64,000 bases of DNA, from assembly GCA_947455025.1 (NCBI GenBank), contig CANGLU010000002.1:30004-94003 (forward strand), read 5' to 3'. Positions 33,360-43,201 of this stretch are shown here, piece by piece. The notes below the pieces were generated by a model. That model ran no database searches. It was not told where the DNA came from and worked only from the letters and a program-made list of their open reading frames with translations. This stretch comes from Hyphomicrobiales bacterium. GTDB lineage: Bacteria > Pseudomonadota > Alphaproteobacteria > Rhizobiales > Beijerinckiaceae. Both the position numbers and the translations under genes were made by a program. Position 1 is the stretch's first letter, and each line of letters opens with the position of its first letter.

Positions 33360-34151
33360 ATGGCTGATCCTTCACACACCCCGCACCGCGAAGCGCTCAA
33401 GGAGGTGATTATCTCCGTGCGCAATCTTGTCGTGGCCTTCGGTCCCAAGCGGGTAATGGATGGGCTGACGATCGATGTACGGCGTGGCGAGATTATGGGA
33501 TTTATCGGACCATCGGGGTCTGGAAAATCCGTCCTGATGCGGAGCATTTTAGGGCTGATCAAAAAGTCGTCCGGACACATCACGGCCTTCGGTTCAGACC
33601 TTGATCGCATCTCACAGGCCGATAGGCGGTTGATTGAACGTCGCTGGGGCGTTCTCTTTCAGCAAGGCGCACTTTTCTCCTCGCTGACCGTGTTACAAAA
33701 TGTCCAAGTTCCGATGCGGGAATATTGGCATTTGTCGCCCCGTTTGATGGACGATCTGGCCTATGCGAAATTGGCCCTTGTTGGATTAAAGCCGGATGCC
33801 GCTTCGAAATTCCCATCCGAATTATCTGGCGGCATGATTAAACGTGCGGCCCTCGCTCGTGCCTTAGCACTTGATCCCGAAATTGTTTTTTTGGACGAAC
33901 CTACCTCCGGGCTTGATCCCATCGGGGCATCCGAATTTGACGAGCTGATCGTAACATTACGTAACACGCTCGGCCTCTCGGTCTTTATGGTGACGCATGA
34001 TTTGGGCAGCCTCTTTACGGTATGCGACCGGATTGCGGCCTTAGGAAATGGGCGCATCATCGCCGATGGCGATATTGACGCCATGCTTCAATCGGATCAT
34101 CCGTGGTTGAGATCGTATTTTCACAGCAAGCGGGCAGGATCGATTCGGTAA
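33360..34151 (+). CDS. mlaF: MlaF-type ABC transporter ATPase
   Basis: 263-residue nucleotide-binding subunit: Walker A GPSGSGKS at 50-57, Q-loop LFQQGALFSSLTV near 99, signature LSGGMIKRAALARAL near 155-169 (the M of LSGGM is typical of MlaF), Walker B IVFLDEPTSGLDP near 177-189, and the H-loop His in VTHD near 211. Two consecutive ATGs exist; the second (33360) gives better spacing from the GAGGGGG ribosome-binding site. Drives lipid movement with MlaE and MlaD. Confidence 0.93.
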   Translation: MADPSHTPHREALKEVIISVRNLVVAFGPKRVMDGLTIDVRRGEIMGFIGPSGSGKSVLMRSILGLIKKSSGHITAFGSDLDRISQADRRLIERRWGVLFQQGALFSSLTVLQNVQVPMREYWHLSPRLMDDLAYAKLALVGLKPDAASKFPSELSGGMIKRAALARALALDPEIVFLDEPTSGLDPIGASEFDELIVTLRNTLGLSVFMVTHDLGSLFTVCDRIAALGNGRIIADGDIDAMLQSDHPWLRSYFHSKRAGSIR

Positions 34152-34171
34152 TGCGGAGAAGTGTCGGATAA

Positions 34172-35161
34172 ATGGAAACGCGCGCGAATTATGCCATGAT
34201 CGGCCTGTTTACCTTGGGCGTCATTGCTGCGGCCTTTTTGTTTGTGTGGTGGGCTGCGGGTCGCGATACCCGCTCGCAATTGCCCTATCGTATTCAATTC
34301 ACGGGTTCCGTATCGGGCCTCTCGCGCGGCTCCGTTGTACTCTATAACGGTCTTAAAATTGGCGAGGTCACATCGATTGCCCTTTCAAGCTCAGATCCCG
34401 GCAAAGTCATTGCCTGGATTTCGGTTGAAGGAACGACGCCGATCAACGAAGACACGCGCGCCCGTTTAGAATTTCAGGGATTAACGGGCGTCGCCTCCAT
34501 TCAAATGACGGGAGGCACGCCGAACTCCAAACGGCTTTTGGTTGATGACGTGACATCGCCTCCTTTAATCATTGCCGATCGATCCGACTTTCAGGACTTG
34601 TTGGAAAATGCGCAGCGCCTTTCCCGCAGGGCGGATGATGTTTTAGGACATGCCGAAAAAATATTTGCCGACAGCGAAACGCCGGTAACCGAGACGATCA
34701 AAAATATTCAAACCTTTTCGCGCGCGCTCGTCGCAGAACCTGATGCGATGTCAAAAATTTTAAGCTCAACGGCCAAAGCGACGAGTTCGATTGCCGATGT
34801 TTCGGTAAAAACCGGCGATTTGGTGGAGCGGTTAAATAAAGCCGTAGACCGTCTTGATAATGTCTTAGCGGGCGCCGAAACCGCGATCGGATCCGGAGAA
34901 ATTAAAGGCTCGATTGTCGAGATTGGCGATGCCGCCCGATCCATCCGCGAATTGGCCAATCATCTTGATAGTCGAACGGCTGATTTGTCTGATCGATTTG
35001 GCGTTGCCGCTACCGATGGTCTGCGGCAGCTGAGCGGCATCGTTGTCGATAGTCGTCGCACACTTGCGGAAATCGAACGGGCGGTCCGAGAATTCAGACA
35101 AAATCCGCAGCAATTGATCACCGGCGCAAAGCCTCCGGTGCCATCTTATGCGGGGCATTGA
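34172..35161 (+). CDS. mlaD: MlaD-type MCE lipid-binding protein
   Basis: 329 residues. One N-terminal membrane segment (about 7-28) anchors it to the inner membrane, then a single MCE domain (about 38-115, with GSVSGLSRGSVVLYNGLKIGEV in two parts) and a long helical, coiled-coil-like tail rich in Asp, Ser and Ala (about 135-315). The tail is longer than in E. coli MlaD and like the helical extension of other MCE proteins that form periplasmic tunnels. Middle of the Mla operon. Confidence 0.9.
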   Translation: METRANYAMIGLFTLGVIAAAFLFVWWAAGRDTRSQLPYRIQFTGSVSGLSRGSVVLYNGLKIGEVTSIALSSSDPGKVIAWISVEGTTPINEDTRARLEFQGLTGVASIQMTGGTPNSKRLLVDDVTSPPLIIADRSDFQDLLENAQRLSRRADDVLGHAEKIFADSETPVTETIKNIQTFSRALVAEPDAMSKILSSTAKATSSIADVSVKTGDLVERLNKAVDRLDNVLAGAETAIGSGEIKGSIVEIGDAARSIRELANHLDSRTADLSDRFGVAATDGLRQLSGIVVDSRRTLAEIERAVREFRQNPQQLITGAKPPVPSYAGH

Positions 35162-35162
35162 G

Positions 35163-35741
35163 ATGCGGGCCTTCTTGCAAACATCAGCCATTCTCCTGCT
35201 CTGTTGCGCGAGCGCGGGCTGCGCGTCGGGTCCGCCTGCCACTTTTGATCTTTTATCTCCTCCGACCGTCGGAACCTTGAAGCCCTTGTCGTTAAGTCTC
35301 GTTGTGTCCGAGCCGACAGCGCCGCGCGCTTTTGATACAGATCAGATGATCGTGCGGGAAGCCGATGGCTCCATCAGCTATGTTCAAGGCGCTCAATGGT
35401 CTGATCGGGCGCCTGCCTTGCTTCAAACAAGGCTGATCCGGGCCATCGAGAAAAAAGGCTACTCCGTCGCTCGCGAAGGCGCGGGCGTCTTGGGCGATTT
35501 GTCGCTCAGCACGGAAATGTCCTCCTTCAATCTCGTGCCCGGTGCGCCGATGCAGGTCGAGATTGTGCTGGTCTTGCGATTGATCGACACAAGAGAAGGT
35601 AAAATGATTGCGAGCCGCACCTTTCAAAACAAGGTCAGTGTTGGGAGCTTGGCCGGTGCCGATATCGCCGCCGCTTTCGACAAGGCGATATCCGAGCTGA
35701 CGCCTACAATCGCAGACTGGATTTTAGCGCGTCATCTCTAA
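35163..35741 (+). CDS. ABC-type transport auxiliary lipoprotein (PqiC/DUF330-like)
   Basis: 192-residue lipoprotein. A signal peptide ends in lipobox SAGC with Cys20. The mature part has the ABC-type auxiliary pattern: TFDLLSPP near 27, PRAFDTDQMIVREADGSISYVQGAQWSDRAP in pieces near 57-87, LIRAIEKKGYSVAREG near 94, and a C-terminal AAFDKAISELTPTIADWIL. It probably links the inner-membrane complex to the outer membrane in place of MlaA/MlaC. ATG 35163 is chosen for GGGG seven bases upstream; ATG 35148 inside mlaD is the alternative. Confidence 0.85.
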   Translation: MRAFLQTSAILLLCCASAGCASGPPATFDLLSPPTVGTLKPLSLSLVVSEPTAPRAFDTDQMIVREADGSISYVQGAQWSDRAPALLQTRLIRAIEKKGYSVAREGAGVLGDLSLSTEMSSFNLVPGAPMQVEIVLVLRLIDTREGKMIASRTFQNKVSVGSLAGADIAAAFDKAISELTPTIADWILARHL

Positions 35742-35755
35742 GCCAGCCATTTGAT

Positions 35756-36385
35756 CTATTTGCGTGACGACACAATAATTTCCGCCGGACTGTCGCTTAA
35801 TCGAACCCAGATGTTTGGGTTTCGGGCGGACTGCCGTTCGACAAATCGGTAGCCCGTCTGCTCCCATCCTATAATCGCGTCGGTCTGATTATCGAGGACG
35901 AAATCACCCCGATCGGTCACAACGGTCAGGACGGCATGTCCTTCGTGCCGACGGTTATAAACAATGGTCATCAATAGGGCGGAAGGTGAAAGCTTGAGCG
36001 CGATAAGCATTTTGCGCTTCAATAGCGCGAAGTCCTCGCAATCCCCTTTGCCATCAGTGGGAATATCCCACGATTCAGCAACACCCCAATGGTCGAAATC
36101 CGATACAGGCTCAATATCGCGATTGACGACATCATTGATGTTTCGCAAGGTTTGCCAGTTATCGGCCGTTAGTTCGATGTAAGGCGCACCGATTGCTTGC
36201 GCATCGCATTCTTGCGCATATTTTCGACAGAAATCCCGCCAGCCAAAAGGAGCTGATAATTCTCCGATGGTGGCGGCAGCAGTTACAATCTGTGGAAGTT
36301 TTACATCTTTAGAATAACTAAAGGTTGTAGATGCGACCACATAAGTAGACAGGACGGCGAGGGTAAGGACAATTTTTCGCAACAT
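35756..36385 (-). CDS. Transglutaminase-like cysteine protease (BTLCP family)
   Basis: 209 residues. An N-terminal signal peptide (about 1-26) and a BTLCP domain with the triad Cys116 in GKGDCEDFALLKR, His150 in HEGHAVLTV and Asp165 in FVLDNQTD. The family is periplasmic and includes LapG, which cuts a surface adhesin when cyclic-di-GMP falls; no LapD partner is visible here. ATG 36385 begins a clean signal peptide; an extension to 36469 would break it. Confidence 0.85.
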   Translation of the reverse strand: MLRKIVLTLAVLSTYVVASTTFSYSKDVKLPQIVTAAATIGELSAPFGWRDFCRKYAQECDAQAIGAPYIELTADNWQTLRNINDVVNRDIEPVSDFDHWGVAESWDIPTDGKGDCEDFALLKRKMLIALKLSPSALLMTIVYNRRHEGHAVLTVVTDRGDFVLDNQTDAIIGWEQTGYRFVERQSARNPNIWVRLSDSPAEIIVSSRK

Positions 36386-36694
36386 GATGACCACATGAAC
36401 GGTAACCCGTCGGCTCAGAGCAAGGTTAGCTGGCTGAGTTTTCGGCGATTTACGGTTAAGTGGCCCCAATGTGGCGTGAAAAGACTTGCATCTTGCAAAG
36501 ATAATCGGAAAAATTTTATAATAATATCAATTATTTATCGTTGTTTAATTCGACCAAAATTGAACTAAATTTTATAAAATGGTCATAACGGCCATTATTG
36601 AATTAGGCCGGATTTTTACATCAATTGGTCGCGATCGCTTGACCTTTGTGATTGCGCCAGAGACAAAGACCTATTGGCCAGACAGGGGTAATGC
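36386..36694. other. AT-rich intergenic region
   Basis: About 309 bases between divergent protease and rhomboid genes, with no convincing reading frame. It is strongly AT-rich at 36511-36580, fitting divergent promoters. A 5-bp inverted repeat AATGG/CCATT with 9 bases between lies at 36578-36596. I see no RNA gene. Confidence 0.5.
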
Positions 36695-37498
36695 GTGAAG
36701 CGGGAACCGATTTTTAATGTGCCCGCCGTGGTGCTCGGATTAATTGCAGCCATGATTGCGGTGCATGCGGTGATGGATTGGTTCGACGCCGACACCGCCA
36801 GTGAATGGATCATGGCCTATGGATTTGTCCCGGCTGACCTTTCCGAGCGGCTGTCGGGTGGGGTCTTGCATCATCTCATGGATCTTGCCGCCGCAAAGCC
36901 AGATGACAACAGCCTGATCGGAGCGTCCGAGCTAGCCGAATATTTGATAGGCCAGCCAAGCGCCTTGCCCTTTTCCTTTTTAAGCTATGCGTTCCTGCAC
37001 GCGAGTTGGGCCCATGTTCTGATGAATTCAGCGTGGCTTCTTGCCTTTGGTAGTCTTGTCGCACGGCGTTTAGGGAGCGTTCGATTTGTCTGCCTTTTCG
37101 CGATATCGGCGATTGGTGGTGCGACGGCCCATTATCTCAGTCACACCGACGATGTTATGCCGATGATTGGCGCATCGGGTGCGGTCTCGGGCATCATGGC
37201 GGCGGCTATTCGATTTGTCTTCCAACCGGGCGAGTCCTTGTCCGGCTTTTCGTTAAATGCGATCGGCACCTATCGGGCACCGGCTTTACCGCTTGTGCAA
37301 ACGTTTCGCGATCGTCGAACCTTGCGGTTTATTCTGCTCTGGTTGGCCATCAATATTGCCACGGGATTGGCGGGCCTGCCCCTCGGCCTTACCGAAGGGA
37401 CCATTGCGTGGGAAGCGCATCTCGGTGGCTTCTTATTCGGCCTATTGGCTTTTTCATGGATCGATCCGCCGCTCGGTGCAATCGATGACAAGGCTTAA
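36695..37498 (+). CDS. Rhomboid family intramembrane serine protease
   Basis: 267 residues with six or more membrane segments. Catalytic Ser161 is in GASGAVSG and the His in EAHLGGFLFG near 240. HASWAHVLMNSAW near 102-114 is the conserved loop-1/TM2 His and Asn region. It cleaves membrane proteins within the bilayer. It starts with GTG behind AGGGG at six bases. A roughly 50-residue loop after TM1 (about 45-95) is part of the family's L1 variation. Confidence 0.9.
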   Translation: MKREPIFNVPAVVLGLIAAMIAVHAVMDWFDADTASEWIMAYGFVPADLSERLSGGVLHHLMDLAAAKPDDNSLIGASELAEYLIGQPSALPFSFLSYAFLHASWAHVLMNSAWLLAFGSLVARRLGSVRFVCLFAISAIGGATAHYLSHTDDVMPMIGASGAVSGIMAAAIRFVFQPGESLSGFSLNAIGTYRAPALPLVQTFRDRRTLRFILLWLAINIATGLAGLPLGLTEGTIAWEAHLGGFLFGLLAFSWIDPPLGAIDDKA

Positions 37499-37688
37499 GC
37501 TGAGCCATTTCGATAAGCATTTTTAATCACAAAAGTTTGATTGCAAATTTTAAAAAACTGAACGATCATAGTGCTCGTTATCGTGCGTTGGATGCGCGGT
37601 ACATCAGCGTTTCTAACGTCCGGATCGGTGAGGCATGGCCTCTCGTTTCCATGGCCTCACATCGTAGAACACTACGGGGAGGAAGGTC

Positions 37689-38117
37689 ATGAGTGTGAGA
37701 CACATACTGGCCCAAAAAGGCCGCCAGATTGAAGCGATTGGTCCCGACACACAATTGGCGCAAGCCATTCTCCATTTAGCCTCGAAGCGGATCGGCGCTT
37801 TGCTGGTTGTTGATGCGGATCAGCGCATTGTTGGTATTTTGTCGGAGCGAGATATTGTTCGCGCGCTCGTCGCTGGTTCCCATGCGCTAGAGGATCATGT
37901 CCGCGATCATATGACGGAATTTGTCGTGACGTGTTCGCTCGATACCTCGTTGGCCGAAGTCATGGATATGATGACACGCGGCCGATTCAGACACGTCCCC
38001 GTCATGGCCGATAATGAGGTTGTTGGCATCGTCTCCATCGGCGATGTCGTCAAACACCGTTTAGCGGAGATGGAAAGCGAAAACAGCGCTATTATCGCCT
38101 ATATTGCGGCGGGATAG
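37689..38117 (+). CDS. CBS domain protein
   Basis: 142 residues made of two CBS motifs (about 10-65 and 75-135) forming one Bateman module: IGALLVVDADQRIVGILSERDIVRAL and FRHVPVMADNEVVGIVSIGDVVK. These bind adenine nucleotides and regulate partner proteins or report energy state. The partner is unknown. A strong GGGGAGGAAGG ribosome-binding site precedes it. It converges on hisI with a 5-base gap. Confidence 0.92.
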   Translation: MSVRHILAQKGRQIEAIGPDTQLAQAILHLASKRIGALLVVDADQRIVGILSERDIVRALVAGSHALEDHVRDHMTEFVVTCSLDTSLAEVMDMMTRGRFRHVPVMADNEVVGIVSIGDVVKHRLAEMESENSAIIAYIAAG

Positions 38118-38122
38118 TCGCT

Positions 38123-38542
38123 TCACACAAAGCTCAATGTGACAGAGCCATCTTCTGCCACGCCATCGACGCGGCGATAGAAGCATTGCGGTTTTCCGGT
38201 ATGGCAACATCCGCCATCGCCGCCAATTTCGACGCGCAATAAAAGGCAATCTTGGTCGCAATCAACCCGGATTTCTTTCACGGTTTGAATTTGGCCGGAG
38301 GTTTCACCCTTCAGCCATAACGCCTGACGCGAACGCGACCAATACCAAGCCTGCCCAGTTTGAAGCGTCTTGGCGAGTGCTTCGGCATTCATATGCGCGA
38401 CCATCACGATGTCATTTGTGGTGGCATCCACCGTTACCGCGGTGATGAGGCCTGCTTGATCAAATTTTGGCATCAAAATCACGCCATTTTCGACGTCTTG
38501 CTGATTACCCTGTGGGGATAACCGAGGAGATAGTGTCATCAT
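38123..38542 (-). CDS. hisI: Phosphoribosyl-AMP cyclohydrolase
   Basis: 139-residue enzyme opening the purine ring of phosphoribosyl-AMP in histidine synthesis. The zinc and magnesium motifs are clear: VAHMNAEAL near 48-56, WYWSRSRQALWLKGETSG near 66-83, VDCDQDCLLL near 93-102 and CCHTGKPQCFYR near 112-123. ATG 38542 follows GGAG at five bases. It is separated from the upstream folE by a bidirectional terminator, so it likely has its own promoter. Confidence 0.93.
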   Translation of the reverse strand: MMTLSPRLSPQGNQQDVENGVILMPKFDQAGLITAVTVDATTNDIVMVAHMNAEALAKTLQTGQAWYWSRSRQALWLKGETSGQIQTVKEIRVDCDQDCLLLRVEIGGDGGCCHTGKPQCFYRRVDGVAEDGSVTLSFV

Positions 38543-38560
38543 TCGTACTCCAGCCCAAAG

Positions 38561-38585
38561 AAAAGCCCCGCAGTGCGGGGCTTTT
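38561..38585. terminator. Intrinsic terminator between folE and hisI
   Basis: AAAAGCCCCGC, loop AGT, GCGGGGCTTTT: an 11-bp perfect stem with T-runs on both strands. On the minus strand it ends folE. Confidence 0.88.
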
Positions 38586-38616
38586 TATCACAGTATGACG
38601 ATGAATAAAGGCCTGC

Positions 38617-39264
38617 TTAACGCGCGCGATAGCCTTGCAGCATGGTCATGAAACGGGCCTGTTCAGCCGGATCGTCGCGGAACACGCCGGTAAAGCGTGT
38701 CGTAATCGTCGAGGCACCTTGCTTTTGCACGCCCCGCATCGACATGCACATATGCTCGGCATCAATCAGAACCGCGATGCCACGTGGATGCAGCGCCTCG
38801 TCAATGGCGTCGACAATTTGTGCCGTCATTGTTTCCTGAGTCTGCAACCTTTTGGCGAATACATCGACAACACGGGCCAGTTTCGAGAGCCCTACCACGC
38901 CTTCTGACGGATAATAGGCGACATGGGCGCTGCCCACAAACGGCACCATATGATGCTCGCAATGTGAGGAGAACGGAATGTCACGCACCAAAACCATATC
39001 GTCATAGCCGGCCACTTCCTCGAAGACTTTATCGAGAACATCGGTGCCATTCGATTGATAGCCTTGAAAGAACTCGTCATAGGCCTTCACAACCCGCTTC
39101 GGCGTGTCCAACAAGCCCTCGCGTGAAGGGTCGTCACCGGCCCAGGCGATCAATGTCCGCACGGCCGCTTCCGCTTCCTCCCGTGAAGGACGCACAACCG
39201 GCTTCGGCTTTTCAACCGTCTGCTGCATATGCTTGATAGAAAGGGTCTTAACCACGGCGTCCAT
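38617..39264 (-). CDS. folE: GTP cyclohydrolase I
   Basis: 215-residue first enzyme of folate synthesis, forming dihydroneopterin triphosphate from GTP. The zinc-binding SSHCEHH is near 98-104, with [11 protein letters not shown] near 123-133 and HMCMSMRGV near 171-179 carrying the third zinc ligand. ATG 39264 has GGAGGCACC just upstream. Together with pabABC and folPBK it gives most of the pathway in this window. Confidence 0.95.
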   Translation of the reverse strand: MDAVVKTLSIKHMQQTVEKPKPVVRPSREEAEAAVRTLIAWAGDDPSREGLLDTPKRVVKAYDEFFQGYQSNGTDVLDKVFEEVAGYDDMVLVRDIPFSSHCEHHMVPFVGSAHVAYYPSEGVVGLSKLARVVDVFAKRLQTQETMTAQIVDAIDEALHPRGIAVLIDAEHMCMSMRGVQKQGASTITTRFTGVFRDDPAEQARFMTMLQGYRAR

Positions 39265-39446
39265 GGTGCCTCCAATTGAGTATAGATAGCAGGTTTACGG
39301 CACTGCACGAAGACTGGACCATTCAAGATCAAATATTTTGCGCCAAAACCGATCGAATTTTGTATAACCCTCGTAATTACGGGTAGCGCGATCTATATGG
39401 GGTGGCATGCCTAATTCCGCCAGTATCTTTCTTGTTTGGGTTCAGA

Positions 39447-39905
39447 ATGATCAACGAAATTTACAATAAGCGCATTCTAGAGCTGGCCGCCGATATTCCG
39501 CGGCAGGGGCGGCTATCCCATCCCGATGCATCGGCAACGGTCCATTCGAAACTTTGCGGATCAACCGTTACGGTCGACATCCGCATGAAGGACGGAAAAA
39601 TCACGGATTTTGCCCATGAGGTGAAGGCCTGCGCGCTCGGTCAGGCTTCGTCCTCGATTATGGCAAGCCATGTGATCGGCGCGACATCCCAGGAATTGCG
39701 GGATATTCGGACTCTTGTTCGCGCCATGTTAAAGGAAAATGCCGCGCCTCCCACCGGAAAATGGGCCGATATTGCCGTTTTAGAGCCGGTTAGAGACTAT
39801 AAAGCCCGCCATGCGTCGACGCTTTTGACGTTTGATGCCGTCGTAAAAGCCGTCGAAGAGATCGAAGCCCGCGAAGTCGTTAATGGGCAGGCGGCGTCAA
39901 ATTAA
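39447..39905 (+). CDS. IscU/NifU-like iron-sulfur scaffold protein
   Basis: 152 residues of the NifU_N fold. Two of the three usual cluster-binding cysteines are present, Cys37 in KLCGST and Cys62 in KACALGQASSS. The third position reads RHASTLL, with Ala in place of Cys, and the Asp after the first Cys is missing. This variant occurs in alphaproteobacterial IscU-like proteins of unclear role. ATG 39447 is preferred to an upstream start at 39402. The end overlaps the convergent porin-like gene by 26 bases. Confidence 0.82.
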   Translation: MINEIYNKRILELAADIPRQGRLSHPDASATVHSKLCGSTVTVDIRMKDGKITDFAHEVKACALGQASSSIMASHVIGATSQELRDIRTLVRAMLKENAAPPTGKWADIAVLEPVRDYKARHASTLLTFDAVVKAVEEIEAREVVNGQAASN

Positions 39906-40683
39906 TATTCAACGACGCGCCAACACGTACTTCATCGTTGAAGGTCGCCGGCTTATTACCCTGCGTCGCCGCGCTTGACAGCATTACGTGGTCAAAATTG
40001 GCAAATACCGACGTTGACCAATTTTTCCCTGCTGCGAATTTGACCAATCCGGCCGCGCCAAAGCTACGCGCATCAATCGAGCCGCCCGATAAACCAAGCG
40101 TGGAATAGTTCGAGCTATACTGCGCAGCCGTATAATCCGTGCCGCTCATCCCGATACGGGGACCGGCGGATAAAACGAATTTTCCAACCCGTTGGACATA
40201 ATCGGCGCCCAGCGTTCCGGTCATTCCGGCAACACCGTCGGTCCCCAAACGGATCTCGCCGCGAATGCGCAGCGTATCGGGAGAGGGCCAATATTCAGCG
40301 AAGACACCAGGTTCAACCACCCAACGCGAATCGGCGGCTGCAAAGTTATCGCGGTTAGCCCGCATGGGGTCGTAATGTCCGACAGCACCCATCGCGATTG
40401 ACGGGTTGGGGCTAAACAGGACAAGGCTCAAACTCTCGTCCTTGCCGACCAGATGATCCGCCATGCTAGGCGTTTCAACGCTTACCGCTGGAAAATTGAC
40501 GAAGCTGTAACGGTCGGCGCCCGGAAAACTTGGCGTTGCGATGGTCGCGCCATTCACCGACATGAGCCAGCCGGGATTGACCCGTTCAGCCGCTTGCGAT
40601 GATGTAGCCATAAGGGCGGCTATTAAAACAGTCGCCTTTGCCAAACTGCGAAGGCTTCTATTTGTCAGAAACGCCAATGTCAT
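39880..40683 (-). CDS. MipA/OmpV family outer-membrane protein
   Basis: 267 residues with a signal peptide (about 1-32, ending SSQA) and alternating beta-strand character. Family-like features are PSFPGADRYSFVNFPAVSV near 51-69, a central LRIRGEIRLGTDGVAGMTGTLGADY region and VLSAGPRIGMSGTDYTAAQYS in two pieces near 170-190. OmpV/MipA proteins are small outer-membrane barrels, some of which hold lytic transglycosylases with PBPs. The family call is moderate. Transcribed divergently from yidD. Confidence 0.7.
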   Translation of the reverse strand: MTLAFLTNRSLRSLAKATVLIAALMATSSQAAERVNPGWLMSVNGATIATPSFPGADRYSFVNFPAVSVETPSMADHLVGKDESLSLVLFSPNPSIAMGAVGHYDPMRANRDNFAAADSRWVVEPGVFAEYWPSPDTLRIRGEIRLGTDGVAGMTGTLGADYVQRVGKFVLSAGPRIGMSGTDYTAAQYSSNYSTLGLSGGSIDARSFGAAGLVKFAAGKNWSTSVFANFDHVMLSSAATQGNKPATFNDEVRVGASLNINLTPPAH

Positions 40684-40748
40684 CCATCTGTCTCTGGCCG
40701 CGGACTGTGCCGCCGTTAGGCGCCTTTATTACGGAAGTGTTAAGCCGG

Positions 40749-41117
40749 ATGCAACCCTACACACCTTTTACGCGTCTATTATGGTTACCAGCTCGCCTCG
40801 CGCGCATTACGATCCGCGTGTACCAGCTGACGCTTTCGAGTATTTTAGGGAGACATTGCAGGCACTTACCAACCTGTTCTGTTTATATGGACGAAGCCAT
40901 AGGGCGGTATGGCCTGTGGAAAGGTGGTTGGGTCGGCTTTGCCCGATTGTGCCGTTGCCACCCGTTTGGAACCTCCGGTCTTGATCTTGTGCCAGAAGAA
41001 TTGCCCGTTGCCGCGCGCTGGTATATGCCGTGGCGCTATGGTCGCTGGCGTTCGTGCAACCCCGGTCCGGCCTATGTCTGCGAAGCCGTCGAACCGGGCG
41101 ATGGCACTTCTCGCTGA
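40749..41117 (+). CDS. yidD: Membrane protein insertion efficiency factor YidD
   Basis: 122 residues. The core matches Yid[23 protein letters not shown] near 25-46, [26 protein letters not shown] in pieces near 49-74, and GLDLVP near 77-82. An amphipathic N-terminal helix attaches it to the inner membrane near YidC. About 40 residues follow the core ([17 protein letters not shown]), longer than most YidD proteins. The start at ATG 40749 is uncertain, with GGAAG about 11 bases upstream. Lies 62 bases before thrS. Confidence 0.87.
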   Translation: MQPYTPFTRLLWLPARLARITIRVYQLTLSSILGRHCRHLPTCSVYMDEAIGRYGLWKGGWVGFARLCRCHPFGTSGLDLVPEELPVAARWYMPWRYGRWRSCNPGPAYVCEAVEPGDGTSR

Positions 41118-41179
41118 TCCCATGCCCCGGAATAGGCTTACCCGTGTGGTTCGCGGGAGTGAGCAAGGAGACTGATACG

Positions 41180-43156
41180 ATGATTCACGTCACATTCCCT
41201 GATGGTGCCAAGCGGACTTTTGAGCCCGGCATCACCGGTTTCGATATTGCCAAGGGCATTTCCCCGTCGCTGGCTAAACGCACCGTCGCCATGGCGCTGG
41301 ATGGTGTCGTGACCGATCTCAACGACCCCATTTCATCGGATGCAAAAATTGAATTTGTCGGCCGCGACGATCCGCGCGCTCTCGAGCTTATCCGCCATGA
41401 CTGCGCCCATGTGCTCGCCGAAGCCGTGCAGTCGCTCTGGCCCGGTACGCAAGTGACCATCGGCCCTGTGATCGAGAATGGCTTTTATTACGATTTTTAT
41501 CGCTCCGAACCGTTCACGCCGGAAGATTTTCCCGCGATTGAAGCCGAGATGCGCAAAATCATCGCGCGCGATAAACCGTTCACCAAGGAAATCTGGAAGC
41601 GCGAAGATGTTCGCTCCCTGTTCGAAACCAAGGGCGAAGCCTTTAAGGTTGAACTCGTGGATGCCATTCCGCCGGGCGAAGATTTAAAAGTCTATCGCCA
41701 AGGCGATTGGTTTGATCTCTGCCGTGGCCCGCATATGACCTCGACGGGCAAAATCGGCGACGCCTTCAAGCTCATGAAAGTGGCGGGCGCCTATTGGCGC
41801 GGTGACAGCAACAATCCGATGCTAACGCGCATTTACGCTACCGCCTTCGCCACGAAAGAAGAGCTGGAAACCTATCTCCATCAATTGGAAGAAGCCGAAA
41901 AGCGCGATCACCGCCGCTTGGGGCGTGAAATGGATTTGTTCCATTTCCAAGAAGAGGGTCCGGGCACCGTCTTCTGGCATCCGAAAGGCTGGACGCTGTT
42001 TCAATCGCTCATTTCCTATATGCGCCGTCGCCTCGACAAGCTTGGCTATGACGAGGTGAATGCACCGCAGCTCTTGGATAAATCACTCTGGGAGACGTCC
42101 GGTCACTGGGGTTGGTATCAGGAAAATATGTTCGCGGTGAAATCCGCTTACGCCTTTACGCATCCGGAAGATAAAGAGGCCGAACATCGCGTGTTTGCGA
42201 TCAAGCCAATGAATTGTCCGGGCCATGTGCAAATCTTTAAACATGGTCTCAAATCCTATCGCGATTTGCCGCTGCGTTTGGCCGAATTCGGTGCGGTGCA
42301 TCGCTACGAGCCATCAGGCGCGTTGCACGGTCTGATGCGCGTGCGTGGATTTACTCAAGACGATGCGCATATTTTCTGCACCGACGAGCAGATGGCGGAT
42401 GAATGTCTCGCCATCAATGATTTGATCCTGACGACCTACAAGGATTTCGGCTTCGATAAAATCGTTGTGAAACTTTCCACACGCCCTGAAAAGCGCGTCG
42501 GGGATGACGCGCTATGGGATCGTGCCGAAGCGGTAATGACCAAGGTTCTGCACCAAATCAAAGAGCAGTCCGGCGGTCTCATTGAAACCTCGATCAATCC
42601 GGGGGAGGGCGCGTTTTACGGCCCTAAATTCGAGTATGTCCTGCGCGATGCCATTGGTCGCGATTGGCAATGCGGCACGACGCAGGTCGATTTCAACCTG
42701 CCGGAGCGCTTCGGTGCGTTCTATATCGGTGAAGACGGAGCCAAGACCGTGCCCGTTATGATTCATCGCGCGATTTGCGGCTCAATGGAGCGGTTCACGG
42801 GTATTTTGATCGAGCATTTTGCCGGTCATTTCCCGCTTTGGCTTGCTCCCTTACAGGCCATTGTCGCCACCATCACCAATGATGGCGATGATTATGCCAA
42901 TGAAGTCGTCAAAGCGCTCAAAAAAGCAGGCCTTCGCGTGCAATCCGATCTGCGCAACGAGAAGATCACCTATAAGGTCCGTGAGCATTCGCTGGCCAAG
43001 GTGCCTGTCTTGCTCGTGGTTGGCCGCAAGGAAGCCGCTGAACGGACTGTATCGATCCGCCGCTTCGGTTCACCCGATCAAACCATGATGACGCTCGACG
43101 AAGCCATTGCGACACTTAAAGCGGAAGCCGTCCCGCCGGATCAGCGCCGCGATTAA
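41180..43156 (+). CDS. thrS: Threonyl-tRNA synthetase
   Basis: 658-residue class II synthetase: TGS domain (about 1-62), editing domain with [12 protein letters not shown] near 73-84, catalytic core with [11 protein letters not shown] near 266, zinc ligands in MNCPGH near 343 and further His, the [14 protein letters not shown] motif 2 region near 384-397, and a C-terminal anticodon-binding domain. ATG 41180 has AAGGAG nine bases before it; an in-frame start at 41030 overlaps yidD and is not used. Confidence 0.96.
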   Translation: MIHVTFPDGAKRTFEPGITGFDIAKGISPSLAKRTVAMALDGVVTDLNDPISSDAKIEFVGRDDPRALELIRHDCAHVLAEAVQSLWPGTQVTIGPVIENGFYYDFYRSEPFTPEDFPAIEAEMRKIIARDKPFTKEIWKREDVRSLFETKGEAFKVELVDAIPPGEDLKVYRQGDWFDLCRGPHMTSTGKIGDAFKLMKVAGAYWRGDSNNPMLTRIYATAFATKEELETYLHQLEEAEKRDHRRLGREMDLFHFQEEGPGTVFWHPKGWTLFQSLISYMRRRLDKLGYDEVNAPQLLDKSLWETSGHWGWYQENMFAVKSAYAFTHPEDKEAEHRVFAIKPMNCPGHVQIFKHGLKSYRDLPLRLAEFGAVHRYEPSGALHGLMRVRGFTQDDAHIFCTDEQMADECLAINDLILTTYKDFGFDKIVVKLSTRPEKRVGDDALWDRAEAVMTKVLHQIKEQSGGLIETSINPGEGAFYGPKFEYVLRDAIGRDWQCGTTQVDFNLPERFGAFYIGEDGAKTVPVMIHRAICGSMERFTGILIEHFAGHFPLWLAPLQAIVATITNDGDDYANEVVKALKKAGLRVQSDLRNEKITYKVREHSLAKVPVLLVVGRKEAAERTVSIRRFGSPDQTMMTLDEAIATLKAEAVPPDQRRD

Positions 43157-43164
43157 GGCATCCT

Positions 43165-43195
43165 AAGCAACTTCCCCTTAAAAGGGAGGTTGCTT
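43165..43195. other. Hairpin between thrS and the convergent secreted-protein gene
   Basis: AAGCAAC pairs with GTTGCTT, continuing through TTCCC/GGGAG (one G-T pair) to a 7-base loop. No T-run follows on either strand, so it may act as a weak or Rho-assisted terminator for both genes. Confidence 0.45.
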
Positions 43196-43201
43196 CAACC
43201 T

